From positions 186,001 to 250,000 of the forward strand of contig NZ_KB899538.1 of assembly GCF_000378305.1 (NCBI RefSeq): DNA of 64,000 nt. Direction: 5' to 3'. Under the pieces are notes generated by a model. It did not search any database. It was not told the origin of the DNA and was given only the letters and a program-made list of their open reading frames with translations. Position numbers and translations under genes: made by a program. Below, piece after piece: positions 41,825 to 49,896 of this stretch; the first letter of the stretch is position 1; each line of letters starts with the position of its first letter. The DNA is from Thioalkalivibrio sp. ALJ12 (GTDB lineage Bacteria; Pseudomonadota; Gammaproteobacteria; Ectothiorhodospirales; Ectothiorhodospiraceae).

Positions 41825-42877
41825 ATGCCGATCCCGTTTCCGCGCACCCGCCAGGCCTTCCTTGGACCGATCCTGCTCGCCGCGCTGGCCCTGGCCGGCT
41901 GCGACCGCGACACACCGGACACCGAGACCCTGAATTTCTTCGCCTTCGGCACGATCGTGGATGTCACGCTCTACCCCGCCGGGGCCTACGACCTGGAGGC
42001 GCTGGAATCCGAGTTGCAGGCCGAACTGGAGATCCTGCATACCTCCTGGCATGCCTGGGAGCCGGGATCGCTCGGACGTACCAATGAACTGCTGGCGCTT
42101 CGGGCCGAGTTCAGCGCCCCGCCCTCTGTCCTGCCACTGATCGAACGTGGCAAGGAAATGGAAGAGCTGAGCGACGGCCTGTTCAACCCGGCGCTGGGCA
42201 AGCTGATCGCCGCCTGGGGCTTTCATCAGGACGAGCCCGAGGGCCCGCCACCGGACGACGACACCCTGGAGGCGCTGCTAGAGGATACGCCCAGCATGCG
42301 CGACGTCGAACGCAACGGGGTACGTCTGCGCGGCCAGCACGCGGACCTGCAACTGGACTTCGGGGGGCTCGCCAAGGGTCTCGCCGTCGAACGCATGCTC
42401 GACCTGTTGCAGGGCCAGGGCGTGGAGGCCGCGATCTTCAACGCCGGTGGCGACCTCATGACCCTCGGTCGCCCCACGGACCGGGCATGGCAGGTCGCGA
42501 TCCGCCACCCGCAGGGCGGCATTCTCGGGAGCATCGAGCTTGATGCAGGCGAGGCGTTGTTCAGCTCCGGCGACTACGAGCGCGGCTACGAATGGGAAGG
42601 CGAACACATCCACCATGTGATCGACCCGCGCAGCGGGCGCCCCAGCGAAGGCATCCACGGCGCTACCGTGCTGCACAGCGACCCCGCCCTGGCCGACGCC
42701 GCCGCGACCACGCTGATGATTGCCGGCCCCGAGGAATGGCCGCGCTACGCCCGCAAGATGGGTATCGAGGCCGCCCTGGTGGTACTCGATGACCGCATCG
42801 AGGCGACCCCGGCGATGGCCGAACGCGTGCGCCTGGAAGAAGGCCAGCCCTCGCTCGAGGAGCGCCAACTGCCGTGA
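41825..42877 (+). CDS. apbE: FAD:protein FMN transferase, lipoprotein
   Basis: A 350-residue ApbE. A signal peptide ends in the lipobox L-A-L-A-G-C (C26), so it is anchored in the periplasm. F-F-A-F-G-T, the D-F-G-G-L-A-K-G-L-A-V-E-R-M motif and the N-A-G-G-D-L region fit the FAD-binding, Mg-dependent flavin transferase that puts FMN on threonine of partner proteins. The ATG at 41825 has GAGGTGAT at good spacing; a GTG at 41816 and ATG at 41819 are alternatives. It overlaps the next gene (GTGA) and heads a three-gene flavin/quinone-like module. Confidence 0.92.
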   Translation: MPIPFPRTRQAFLGPILLAALALAGCDRDTPDTETLNFFAFGTIVDVTLYPAGAYDLEALESELQAELEILHTSWHAWEPGSLGRTNELLALRAEFSAPPSVLPLIERGKEMEELSDGLFNPALGKLIAAWGFHQDEPEGPPPDDDTLEALLEDTPSMRDVERNGVRLRGQHADLQLDFGGLAKGLAVERMLDLLQGQGVEAAIFNAGGDLMTLGRPTDRAWQVAIRHPQGGILGSIELDAGEALFSSGDYERGYEWEGEHIHHVIDPRSGRPSEGIHGATVLHSDPALADAAATTLMIAGPEEWPRYARKMGIEAALVVLDDRIEATPAMAERVRLEEGQPSLEERQLP

Positions 42878-43248
42878 CGTTTTCTGGCCTGCGCTGGGGC
42901 GACGGGGTGATCGCCACCCTGGCCAGTGGCGTTGTGGTCGCGGCCTTTGCCCTCGCCTACCTGCCGGATAGCGAGGCCTCCATGCTGGTCATCACCCAGA
43001 CTGGCGAGCCGCCGCGGCAGGAACCCCTGGACCGCACCCGCGAGATCGAGATTCAGGGCCCAGCCGGCATCACCCGCGTGCAGATCGAGCCGGGCAGGGC
43101 CCGCTGCGCCGACTCCCCCGGTACACGCAATATCTGCGAGAACAGCGGCTGGCTGCAGCGACACGGCGAGATCGCGGTCAGCCTGCCCAACCGGCTGACC
43201 CTGCAGGTGCAGGGCCGCGGCCCCGGCTACGACAGCCTTCATTACTGA
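42874..43248 (+). CDS. NusG domain II protein (EetA-like), membrane-anchored
   Basis: A 124-residue protein with one N-terminal membrane helix (about 10-29) and a NusG_II domain outside, containing G-P-A-G-I-T-R-V-Q-I-E, I-C-E-N-S-G-W and R-H-G-E-I-A-V-S-L-P-N-R. A cysteine pair (near residues 73 and 81) flanks the core. The GTG start overlaps the apbE stop by 4 nt. In Listeria, EetA of this family works with ApbE/FmnB and EetB in flavin-based extracellular electron transfer; the role in gammaproteobacteria is not established. Confidence 0.82.
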   Translation: MTFSGLRWGDGVIATLASGVVVAAFALAYLPDSEASMLVITQTGEPPRQEPLDRTREIEIQGPAGITRVQIEPGRARCADSPGTRNICENSGWLQRHGEIAVSLPNRLTLQVQGRGPGYDSLHY

Positions 43249-43255
43249 GCCCGGC

Positions 43256-43801
43256 GTGACCGCCTCCACCCCCGACACGCTGACACAGCGCGACCGTGCG
43301 ATCGCCGCGCTGGCCGCCATCGCTATTGGCGTCCAGATTCTGGAGGCGGCGATCCCGAGCCCGGTTCCGGGCATCAAGCCGGGGCTCGCGAACATCGTGA
43401 CCCTGATCGCCCTGCTGACCCTCGGCTGGCGCGCGGCGGTGGCGGTGACCCTGATCCGGGTCGTTGGCGCCGCCCTGCTACTCGGCACGCTGATGAGCCC
43501 CACCTTCTGGCTGTCGCTGGCCGGGGCCCTGGCCGCCCTGGCCGCGCTCGGCCTGCTGCGCCCACTGGCACCTCGGCATATCGGCGCGCTGGGCCTCGCC
43601 ATCGCCGCGGCGATGGCGCACATCACCGGCCAGTTCCTGCTGGCCTGGGGCGTGATCATCCCCCACCCGAACCTGCCACTGGTGCTACCCCCACTATTGC
43701 TGGCCGCTCTGATTACCGGCAGCGTGACCGGTATACTGGCAGCACACGTGCTCGCAGACCCCCGGATCCAGCGCCATGTCCGTCTCGCACGGCACCCTTG
43801 A
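43256..43801 (+). CDS. Gx transporter family membrane protein (EetB-like)
   Basis: A 181-residue hydrophobic protein with about five helices, of the family once called heptaprenyl diphosphate synthase component I. The near-N-terminal P-G-I-K-P-G-L-A-N-I is the hallmark segment. Start is a GTG at 43256, 7 bp after the NusG_II gene, with no strong ribosome site, suggesting coupling. Its 3' end overlaps tonB by 26 bp. ECF-like substrate transport (a quinone or flavin precursor) has been proposed for the family but is unproven. Confidence 0.8.
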   Translation: MTASTPDTLTQRDRAIAALAAIAIGVQILEAAIPSPVPGIKPGLANIVTLIALLTLGWRAAVAVTLIRVVGAALLLGTLMSPTFWLSLAGALAALAALGLLRPLAPRHIGALGLAIAAAMAHITGQFLLAWGVIIPHPNLPLVLPPLLLAALITGSVTGILAAHVLADPRIQRHVRLARHP

Positions 43802-44708
43802 ACCCGAATCTCCGCAGCGTCGCGGCCAACTGGGCCCGATGCTGTTTCTGGCCGTGGTCGCGCATGCCCTGATCATCCTCGGCATCGGCTTCGCCGTGGA
43901 CCCACTGGACACGCCTTCCCGCGAGCCCCTGGACGTGACCTGGGTGACCGACCCGGACGCGCAGGCGCCAGAGCCGGAAGAGGTCGAACGCATCGCCACC
44001 GAAGACCAGGCCGCCAGCGGCGAAGGCGAGGAAGTGCAGGAGGCGTTATCCCCGGAGGCCGAGACCGAGGGTGTCGGCGAACCGGAACCCGAGGGCGTCG
44101 AAGCCCCGCTGCCAGACCCGGGGCCACTGGTAATGGAGCCCGCCCAGCCGGAACCGGAGCCCGAACCCGAGGCCGTGGAGGCCGAGACGGACGAAGCGGA
44201 ACCGACTGCCCCCGAGGTCGCCGAACCGGACCCGATCGAATCGCCCGAGGCGGAGGAACGCCCGTCGGCCGCCGCGCTGATGAACCGGGGCCTGGACACC
44301 GCGCGCGCCGCCCCGGCCGAGGAGCGCCGCGAATTCTCCACCCGCGCCACCCGCACCCGCTACCTCGACAGCCTTGCTGCACGCAGCGCACCGGAGGCCG
44401 CCTACCTCCAGGCCTGGATCAACAAGGTCGAGCGCGTCGGCAACCTGAACTACCCCGACCAGGCCCGCCGCCGGGGCCTGTCCGGCACGCTGGTACTGTC
44501 GGTTCGCCTGAATCCGGATGGCGAGCTGATGGACATCGAGATCGCCCGCAGCTCCGGCGAGCCGGTGCTGGACCAGGCCGCGATGCGCATCGTGGAGCTG
44601 GCCGCGCCCTATGCCCCGTTTACCGAACAGATGCGCGAGGAATACGACGAACTCGTGATCACCCGGACCTGGGCCTTCCGCCGCGACCAGATGGAGCAGA
44701 TTCGCTAG
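43776..44708 (+). CDS. tonB: Energy transducer TonB
   Basis: A 310-residue TonB: one inner-membrane helix at about 20-40, a Glu/Pro-rich periplasmic spacer (about 65-165), and a C-terminal TonB domain beginning near 215 with N-Y-P-D-Q-A-R-R-R-G-L-S-G-T-L and ending R-T-W-A-F. It corresponds in position to TonB3 of Pseudomonas, which is linked to twitching motility rather than iron uptake. No ExbB/ExbD are adjacent. The ATG lies inside the end of the Gx transporter gene. Confidence 0.92.
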   Translation: MSVSHGTLEPESPQRRGQLGPMLFLAVVAHALIILGIGFAVDPLDTPSREPLDVTWVTDPDAQAPEPEEVERIATEDQAASGEGEEVQEALSPEAETEGVGEPEPEGVEAPLPDPGPLVMEPAQPEPEPEPEAVEAETDEAEPTAPEVAEPDPIESPEAEERPSAAALMNRGLDTARAAPAEERREFSTRATRTRYLDSLAARSAPEAAYLQAWINKVERVGNLNYPDQARRRGLSGTLVLSVRLNPDGELMDIEIARSSGEPVLDQAAMRIVELAAPYAPFTEQMREEYDELVITRTWAFRRDQMEQIR

Positions 44709-44775
44709 CAAGACACGAGGAACATCCGGGCTCGAGTTCCTTGCGGCATCACGGAGCAGCGTCGATACTGAACAC

Positions 44776-45354
44776 ATGACGCAAGCCCCTTCCAGCTCGA
44801 GCGCGGCCAGCCTGCGCGATCACTTCCTGATCGCGATGCCGAGCCTGAATGATGGCTACTTCAGCCATGCGGTCACCTATATCTGCGATCACGACGCCGA
44901 AGGGGCCCTGGGGCTGGTAATCAACCAGCCCACCGAGCTGTCGCTGCGCGACCTGCTGCAACACGTTGATCTCGAGCCTCGCGACGAGCTGCCGGAGATC
45001 CCGGTCTACCGGGGCGGCCCGGTCCAGCCCGAGCACGGCTTCGTGCTGCACACTGGAAAGCCCGAGTGGCGGGGCAGCCAGCCCATCACCGACTCCATCG
45101 TGCTGACCACCTCGCGCGACATCCTGGAGGCTATCAACGAGGGCCGCGGCCCGAGCCGCGTCCTCATTGCCCTGGGACACGCCGGCTGGGGACCGGGGCA
45201 GCTCGAGAGCGAACTGGCCGAAAACGCCTGGCTAACCACCCGCGCCGATGCCGACATCCTGTTCGACCACCCCAGCGCCGAGCGCTGGGCCGCGGCGGCC
45301 AAGCTGATCGGCATCGACGTCAACCTGATCAGTTCCGCGCCCGGCCACGCCTGA
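44776..45354 (+). CDS. yqgE: YqgE/AlgH family protein
   Basis: A 192-residue DUF179 protein. F-L-I-A-M-P and G-A-L-G-L-V-I-N-Q-P are the family signatures, followed by G-G-P-V and L-G-H-A-G-W-G-P-G-Q-L-E-S-E. Biochemical function is unknown; AlgH has been reported to influence alginate and other regulation in Pseudomonas. It lies 67 bp after tonB and 18 bp before ruvX, the nearly universal yqgE-ruvX pair. Confidence 0.93.
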   Translation: MTQAPSSSSAASLRDHFLIAMPSLNDGYFSHAVTYICDHDAEGALGLVINQPTELSLRDLLQHVDLEPRDELPEIPVYRGGPVQPEHGFVLHTGKPEWRGSQPITDSIVLTTSRDILEAINEGRGPSRVLIALGHAGWGPGQLESELAENAWLTTRADADILFDHPSAERWAAAAKLIGIDVNLISSAPGHA

Positions 45355-45372
45355 GGCGGGCCCGGCAACGTC

Positions 45373-45765
45373 ATGGGGCTTCTGGCCTTCGACTACGGCC
45401 GCCGGCGGATCGGGATCGCGGTGGGCGAGGAACTGACCGGCGCCGCGCGCGGACTGCGCACGCTCAACACCGATTCACCGGAAGTCTGGTCCGTGATCGA
45501 CACTCTGGTGAGCGAGTGGGCACCCGAGGGCTTTGTCGTCGGCTGGCCCACCCAGGCGGACGGGAAGCCCACGCCGCTGGCGAAACGCATCCGCGCGTTC
45601 GGGGCCGCCCTCGAAGCGCGCTACGGGCAACCGGTATACTGGTACGACGAGCATCTGACATCGCACCTGGCCCGCGAGCGCAGCGGGCGGGGACGCCACG
45701 ACCCGGGGCTGGACGCCCACGCTGCCGCGGTCATCCTCGAAGGCTGGTTTCAGGAGAACGCATGA
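45373..45765 (+). CDS. ruvX: Holliday junction resolvase-like protein RuvX (YqgF)
   Basis: A 130-residue RNase H-fold protein. Catalytic-site acids are D7 in L-A-F-D-Y-G, the E/D in Y-D-E-H-L-T-S, and D in D-P-G-L-D-A-H-A-A-A. By family it works in 16S rRNA 5'-end maturation and may act on DNA junctions. Its stop overlaps the pyrR start by 4 nt (ATGA). Confidence 0.93.
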   Translation: MGLLAFDYGRRRIGIAVGEELTGAARGLRTLNTDSPEVWSVIDTLVSEWAPEGFVVGWPTQADGKPTPLAKRIRAFGAALEARYGQPVYWYDEHLTSHLARERSGRGRHDPGLDAHAAAVILEGWFQENA

Positions 45766-46286
45766 AGACGCCGGACGTCCCAACCCTGCTCGACAGCATG
45801 GCCGAGAAGGCACGCCAGTATCTGGACAAGCGCGGGATCGACAACCCGATGGTGGTCGGTATCCACTCCGGCGGTGTCTGGATCGCGGAGCACCTGCGCG
45901 AACGCCTCGGGGTGGAAAGGCCACTGGGCAAGCTGGATATCAGCTTCTACCGCGACGACTTCTCCCGCATCGGCATGCATCCGCAGGTCCGCCCGTCCGA
46001 GCTGCCGGAGGACCTGGACGGCGTGCATGTCCTGCTGGTGGATGACGTGCTCTACACCGGGCGCACGATCCGCGCCGCCCTGAACGAGCTGTTCGACTAC
46101 GGGCGCCCCGCCTCGGTCACGCTCGCCGTGCTGGTCGAGCGCGACGGGCGCGAGCTGCCGATCGCCGCCGCGATCGTCGGGGAACACATGGAACTCGGCA
46201 CCCGGGAGCAGATCAAGCTGCGCGGCCCCGAACCCCTGCGCCTGGAGCGCGTCACCCTGGAGACCGACGGGGACGCCGACGCATGA
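45762..46286 (+). CDS. pyrR: PyrR bifunctional regulator / uracil phosphoribosyltransferase
   Basis: A 174-residue phosphoribosyltransferase. The PRPP loop is [12 protein letters not shown], and G-I-H-S-G-G-V-W forms the early substrate loop. In Bacillus PyrR binds pyr mRNA; in gammaproteobacteria with pyrR-pyrB-pyrC' the regulatory role is less clear, and no anti-terminator leader is seen here. It overlaps ruvX and pyrB by 4 nt each, so the block is translationally coupled. Confidence 0.93.
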   Translation: MKTPDVPTLLDSMAEKARQYLDKRGIDNPMVVGIHSGGVWIAEHLRERLGVERPLGKLDISFYRDDFSRIGMHPQVRPSELPEDLDGVHVLLVDDVLYTGRTIRAALNELFDYGRPASVTLAVLVERDGRELPIAAAIVGEHMELGTREQIKLRGPEPLRLERVTLETDGDADA

Positions 46287-47305
46287 GCGATACCGTGGTT
46301 ACCCCGGTCCTGGCCGGGGCTGCCCGCCTGCCGGAGCCGGGCCCGTTGCCCAATCGCCTGCAGCTGACCGATGACGGCCAGCTGCGCCACCTGCTGACCA
46401 TCGAGGGCCTCAACCGCGATCTCCTGAACGAGATCCTGGATACCGCCGAGTCGTTCGCGAACATGAACGAGAAGGCGGTCAAAAAGGTCCCACTGCTGCG
46501 CGGCAAGACCATCGTCAATCTGTTCTTCGAGGCCAGCACCCGTACCCGCACCACCTTCGAACTGGCCGCCAAGCGCCTGTCCGCGGACGTGCTCAACATC
46601 AACATCAGCACATCCTCGGCGGTCAAGGGCGAGAGCCTGCTGGATACTCTGCGCAACCTCGAGGCGATGAACGTGGACATGTTCGTGGTACGCCACGAAG
46701 AGAGCGGGACCGCGCATTTCATCGCCCGCCATGTCGCCCCCGGCATCAGCGTGCTGAACGCCGGAGACGGCCGCCACGCGCACCCCACCCAGGCCCTGCT
46801 GGACATGTTCACCATCCGCCGGCACAAGGGCGACTTCACCAAGCTGAAGGTCGCGATCGTCGGCGACATCCTGCACTCGCGCGTGGCGCGCTCGCAGATC
46901 CACGCGCTCAACATCCTGCAGACCGGCGAAGTGCGCGTGGTCGCGCCCTGTTCGCTGCTGCCGGCGGATGTCGACCAACTCGGCGTGCACGTCTACAACA
47001 ACCTCGACGCGGGACTGAAGGACGTCGACGTGATCATCATGCTGCGCCTGCAGCGCGAGCGCATGGAGCACGCCCACCTGCCCTCCGAGCATGAGTACTA
47101 CCAGTTGTTCGGACTGACCTCGCGCCGCCTGCAACTGGCGCACCCCACCTGCCTGGTGATGCACCCGGGCCCGGCCAACCGCGGGGTGGAGATCGAGTCC
47201 GCTGTGGCGGACGGGCCGCACTCGGTGATCCTGCAGCAGGTGACCTACGGCATCTCGGTCCGCCAGGCCGTGATGTCCATGGTGATGGGGGCGCATCAGT
47301 CATGA
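46283..47305 (+). CDS. pyrB: Aspartate carbamoyltransferase, catalytic subunit
   Basis: A 340-residue ATCase of the class that forms a dodecamer with a dihydroorotase-like partner. The carbamoyl-phosphate motif is [12 protein letters not shown], then [17 protein letters not shown] and H-P-G-P-A-N-R-G. The N-terminal extension of about 30 residues before the core is common in this class. It overlaps pyrR and pyrC' by 4 nt, giving the co-translated PyrB-PyrC' complex. Confidence 0.96.
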   Translation: MSDTVVTPVLAGAARLPEPGPLPNRLQLTDDGQLRHLLTIEGLNRDLLNEILDTAESFANMNEKAVKKVPLLRGKTIVNLFFEASTRTRTTFELAAKRLSADVLNINISTSSAVKGESLLDTLRNLEAMNVDMFVVRHEESGTAHFIARHVAPGISVLNAGDGRHAHPTQALLDMFTIRRHKGDFTKLKVAIVGDILHSRVARSQIHALNILQTGEVRVVAPCSLLPADVDQLGVHVYNNLDAGLKDVDVIIMLRLQRERMEHAHLPSEHEYYQLFGLTSRRLQLAHPTCLVMHPGPANRGVEIESAVADGPHSVILQQVTYGISVRQAVMSMVMGAHQS

Positions 47306-48597
47306 GTGTGCTGATCGAGAACGTACGAATCATCGACCCGGTGGACGACTACGACGAGGTCGGGGCGCTCTGCGTGCAGGGCGCCGAGATCCTTGCGCGA
47401 GGCCAGATACCGGACGGCTTCGAGCCGCGCCGGCGCATTGATGGCAGCGGGCTGTGGCTGTTCCCCGGCCTGATCGACCTTTCCGCGCGCATGCGCGAGC
47501 CCGGCGAGGAGCACAAGGCCACCATCGCCAGCGAGACGCTGGCCGCCGCGCGCGGGGGCATCACCAGCACCGTGATTCCCCCGGATACCGATCCGCCCAT
47601 CGACTCCCCGGCCGAAATCGAGCTGATTGCGCGCCGCGCCCGGCAGGCCTGCGGCGTGCGGGTCTACACCCTGGGCGCCCTGACACAACGCCTGGAGGGG
47701 CAGCAGCTGGCCGAGATGGCGGCGCTGCAGCAGGCGGGGGCCCGCGGTGTGAGCAACGCCCACAAGCCGCTGGCCAGCCTGCTGGTGCTGCGCCGAGCCC
47801 TGGAATATGCGACCACCTTCGGCCTGACCATCGTGCTGCCCGCCCAGGACCTGTCGCTGACCGGCTCGGGCTGCATGCACGAAGGCGCGGTCTCCACGCG
47901 CCTGGGCCTGTCGGGCATCCCCGAGGCAGCCGAGACCGCCGCGCTGGGCGCCATCCTGGCCCTGGTCGAACAGACCGGGGCGCGCGTACACGTCGCAAGG
48001 CTGTCGACGCGCCGCGGGGCCGAGATGATCGCCAAGGCGCGCGCCGAAGGCCTGCCGATCACCGCCGACGTCGCCGCCCACCAGCTATTTCTGACCGAAG
48101 TCGACGTGGCCGAATACGACCCGAACGGCCATGTCATCCCGCCGCTGCGGGCCCAACGCGACCGTGACGGTCTGCGAGCAGCCGTCGCGCGCGGCGATAT
48201 CAGCGCCATTTGCTCGGACCACCAGCCGCACGAGGCGGACGCCAAGCTCGGCCCGTTCGCCGGTACCGAGCCGGGCATCTCGGCCCTGGAGACTTTGCTG
48301 CCTCTGACCCTGCGCCTGGTCGAGGATGGCCTTCTCAGCCTGGGCGAAGCACTGGCGCGCGTGACGTCCGGGCCCGCGGAAATTCTTGGTTTCAAACAGG
48401 GCCGGCTGGGCGCCGGCGCGCGCGCCGATTTCGTTTTGTATGACCCCACCGCGCTTCAGGAGGTCCGACAGCAGGACTGGCTGAGCGCCGGGCGCAATTC
48501 GCCGTTTTTCGGCTGGACCTTCTCCGGCCAGGTTCGCGAGACCTGGGTAGCGGGCCGTCCGGCCTGGACCCAGCCCACTAAGGGAAACACTGAATAA
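47302..48597 (+). CDS. pyrC': Non-catalytic dihydroorotase-like subunit (PyrC'/PyrX)
   Basis: A 431-residue amidohydrolase-fold protein. The metal-binding H-x-H of active dihydroorotases is replaced ([13 protein letters not shown]), the later metal histidine lies in a V-A-R-L-S-T where active enzymes have V-A-H-L-S-T, and L-P-A-Q-D replaces L-H-A-E-D. Only the final I-C-S-D-H-Q-P-H remains. As in Pseudomonas it should be the structural partner of PyrB, with a separate active PyrC elsewhere. Its last residues and stop lie inside the left arm of the inverted-repeat element. Confidence 0.93.
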   Translation: MSVLIENVRIIDPVDDYDEVGALCVQGAEILARGQIPDGFEPRRRIDGSGLWLFPGLIDLSARMREPGEEHKATIASETLAAARGGITSTVIPPDTDPPIDSPAEIELIARRARQACGVRVYTLGALTQRLEGQQLAEMAALQQAGARGVSNAHKPLASLLVLRRALEYATTFGLTIVLPAQDLSLTGSGCMHEGAVSTRLGLSGIPEAAETAALGAILALVEQTGARVHVARLSTRRGAEMIAKARAEGLPITADVAAHQLFLTEVDVAEYDPNGHVIPPLRAQRDRDGLRAAVARGDISAICSDHQPHEADAKLGPFAGTEPGISALETLLPLTLRLVEDGLLSLGEALARVTSGPAEILGFKQGRLGAGARADFVLYDPTALQEVRQQDWLSAGRNSPFFGWTFSGQVRETWVAGRPAWTQPTKGNTE

Positions 48598-48866
48598 TGT
48601 ACACGCTCGCGTTGGCACCCCAGGTTTTCCGAGACAAGGCGCGTCGTGCAGCGGGTAGTGGTTCTACCCGCAAGCGGCGCAACGCCGGATCGGGGAACCT
48701 GGGATGCCAACCCCACAAGCCATTAAAGCAGGGGCTCGGCCGCTTTTGCGCGCGCACGGCGTTGCGGCTCCCTTGTGCAGAGTCACTGCACGGCAGTCAC
48801 CGCGCCTTGTTCGCACGCAAAAGCGACTCGAGCGCGAGCGTGTACATTATCCAGTGTTTCCCTAAG
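48578..48866. repeat. MITE-like inverted-repeat element between pyrC' and the PyrK-like gene
   Basis: Two 34-bp arms, 48578-48611 and 48833-48866, are inverted copies with 32 of 34 positions matching; both end in C(T/A)AAGGG...CTCGCG. Inside are a 22-bp imperfect stem (48611-48632 with 48690-48711) and a perfect 8-bp hairpin GCGGGTAG/CTACCCGC (48651-48671). No protein-coding gene is credible in it. The left arm supplies the pyrC' stop codon and the right arm ends in CTAAGGA, the ribosome site of the next gene. No target duplication could be confirmed. Confidence 0.85.
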
Positions 48867-48874
48867 GACAACGC

Positions 48875-49780
48875 ATGACCCCCACCGGCGCCGAACGCCC
48901 CCACCGCGGCACGATCTTTCAGGAGACCGCTCGCATCCTCGATCACCAGGATGCCGGGGCCGGTCAGTGGATCCTGCGCGTCCAGGCACCGGAATGCGCG
49001 CAGCGCGCCGCGCCCGGGCAGTTCGCCCACATCCAGTGTTCGCCGAACCTGCCGATGCGGCGCCCCCTGTCGATCCAGCGGGTCGACCGCGAGGCCGGGT
49101 GGGTCGAGTTCCTCTACAAGGTCGTGGGCGACGGCACGCAGGCACTGTCGCAGCAGCCGGTGGGCGATTCCCTGAGCGTACTGGGGCCGATCGGGGTCCC
49201 GTTCCGGCTGAACCCGGATCGTCCGCTGCGGCTGCTGCTCGGGGGTGGCGTCGGGATCCCGCCGATGATCTTTCTGGCCGATCACCTGCGCCGCCAGGGC
49301 GAGGCGGGCCAGACCCGCGCGATCCTCGGCTCCGAGGTGCCGTTCCCGTTTCGGGCCAAGCCCTCGGAAATCCTCTGGCCAGGGCTGCCGGACGGGGCGA
49401 TCGCGACCCTGCCGCTGCTGGAGGACTGGGGCGTGGCCTGCCGCCTGACCTCGAAGGCAGGCATCCCCGGTGCCCATGACGGCTTCGTGACCGATCTCGC
49501 CCGCGCCTGGCTCAAGACGCTCTCGCCTGTGGAACGTGATCAGGTCGAGCTCTATGCCTGCGGCCCGCACCCGATGCTCGAGGCCTGCGCGGAACTGGCG
49601 GCGGAGTTCGGCCTGCCCTGTCAGGTCTCGCTGGAGGAATTCATGGCCTGTGCAGTGGGTGGCTGCGCGGGCTGCACGGTACCGGTGCGCACCCCCGACG
49701 GCGTGGCGATGAAGCGTGTCTGCGTGGATGGGCCGGTGTTTGCGGCCGCCGAGGTGTTCCCGGAGCCTGCGCGGGCCTGA
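48875..49780 (+). CDS. Dihydroorotate dehydrogenase electron-transfer subunit-like (PyrK family)
   Basis: A 301-residue ferredoxin-reductase-type protein: FAD motif R-R-P-L-S-I at 62-67, NAD-binding G-G-G-V-G-I-P-P at 123-130, and a C-terminal 2Fe-2S site with C259, C264, C267 and C283. This is the layout of PyrK, which passes electrons from class 1B dihydroorotate dehydrogenase to NAD. The ATG at 48875 has AAGGA supplied by the repeat. It lies downstream of pyrR-pyrB-pyrC' but no pyrD is near, so it may serve another oxidoreductase. Confidence 0.85.
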   Translation: MTPTGAERPHRGTIFQETARILDHQDAGAGQWILRVQAPECAQRAAPGQFAHIQCSPNLPMRRPLSIQRVDREAGWVEFLYKVVGDGTQALSQQPVGDSLSVLGPIGVPFRLNPDRPLRLLLGGGVGIPPMIFLADHLRRQGEAGQTRAILGSEVPFPFRAKPSEILWPGLPDGAIATLPLLEDWGVACRLTSKAGIPGAHDGFVTDLARAWLKTLSPVERDQVELYACGPHPMLEACAELAAEFGLPCQVSLEEFMACAVGGCAGCTVPVRTPDGVAMKRVCVDGPVFAAAEVFPEPARA

Positions 49781-49865
49781 GGGACAGGACGCACGGAGGG
49801 GTTCTTGGTAAGCGCCGGACACTGGGGAGCGCCCCTCCGAGATCCACATTGAGGAGCCGAGGGTG

Positions 49866-49896
49866 ATGCGGTTCGCTTCGCTCAGCGCATCCTACC
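49866..49896. repeat. REP-like palindrome overlapping the end of the pilU-like gene
   Basis: Starts GATGCGGTTCGC and ends CGCATCCTAC; GATGCG and CGCATC can pair. It closely matches the unit at 6332-6363. It includes the stop codon of the minus-strand ATPase gene and lies in the 111-bp convergent gap after the PyrK-like gene. Confidence 0.65.

Noticed and set aside
48597-48878. Small open frame beginning M-Y-T-L-A-L within the pyr inverted-repeat element
   Set aside because: It is composed of the palindromic repeat sequence; the start lies in the left arm and no ribosome site or family match is seen.
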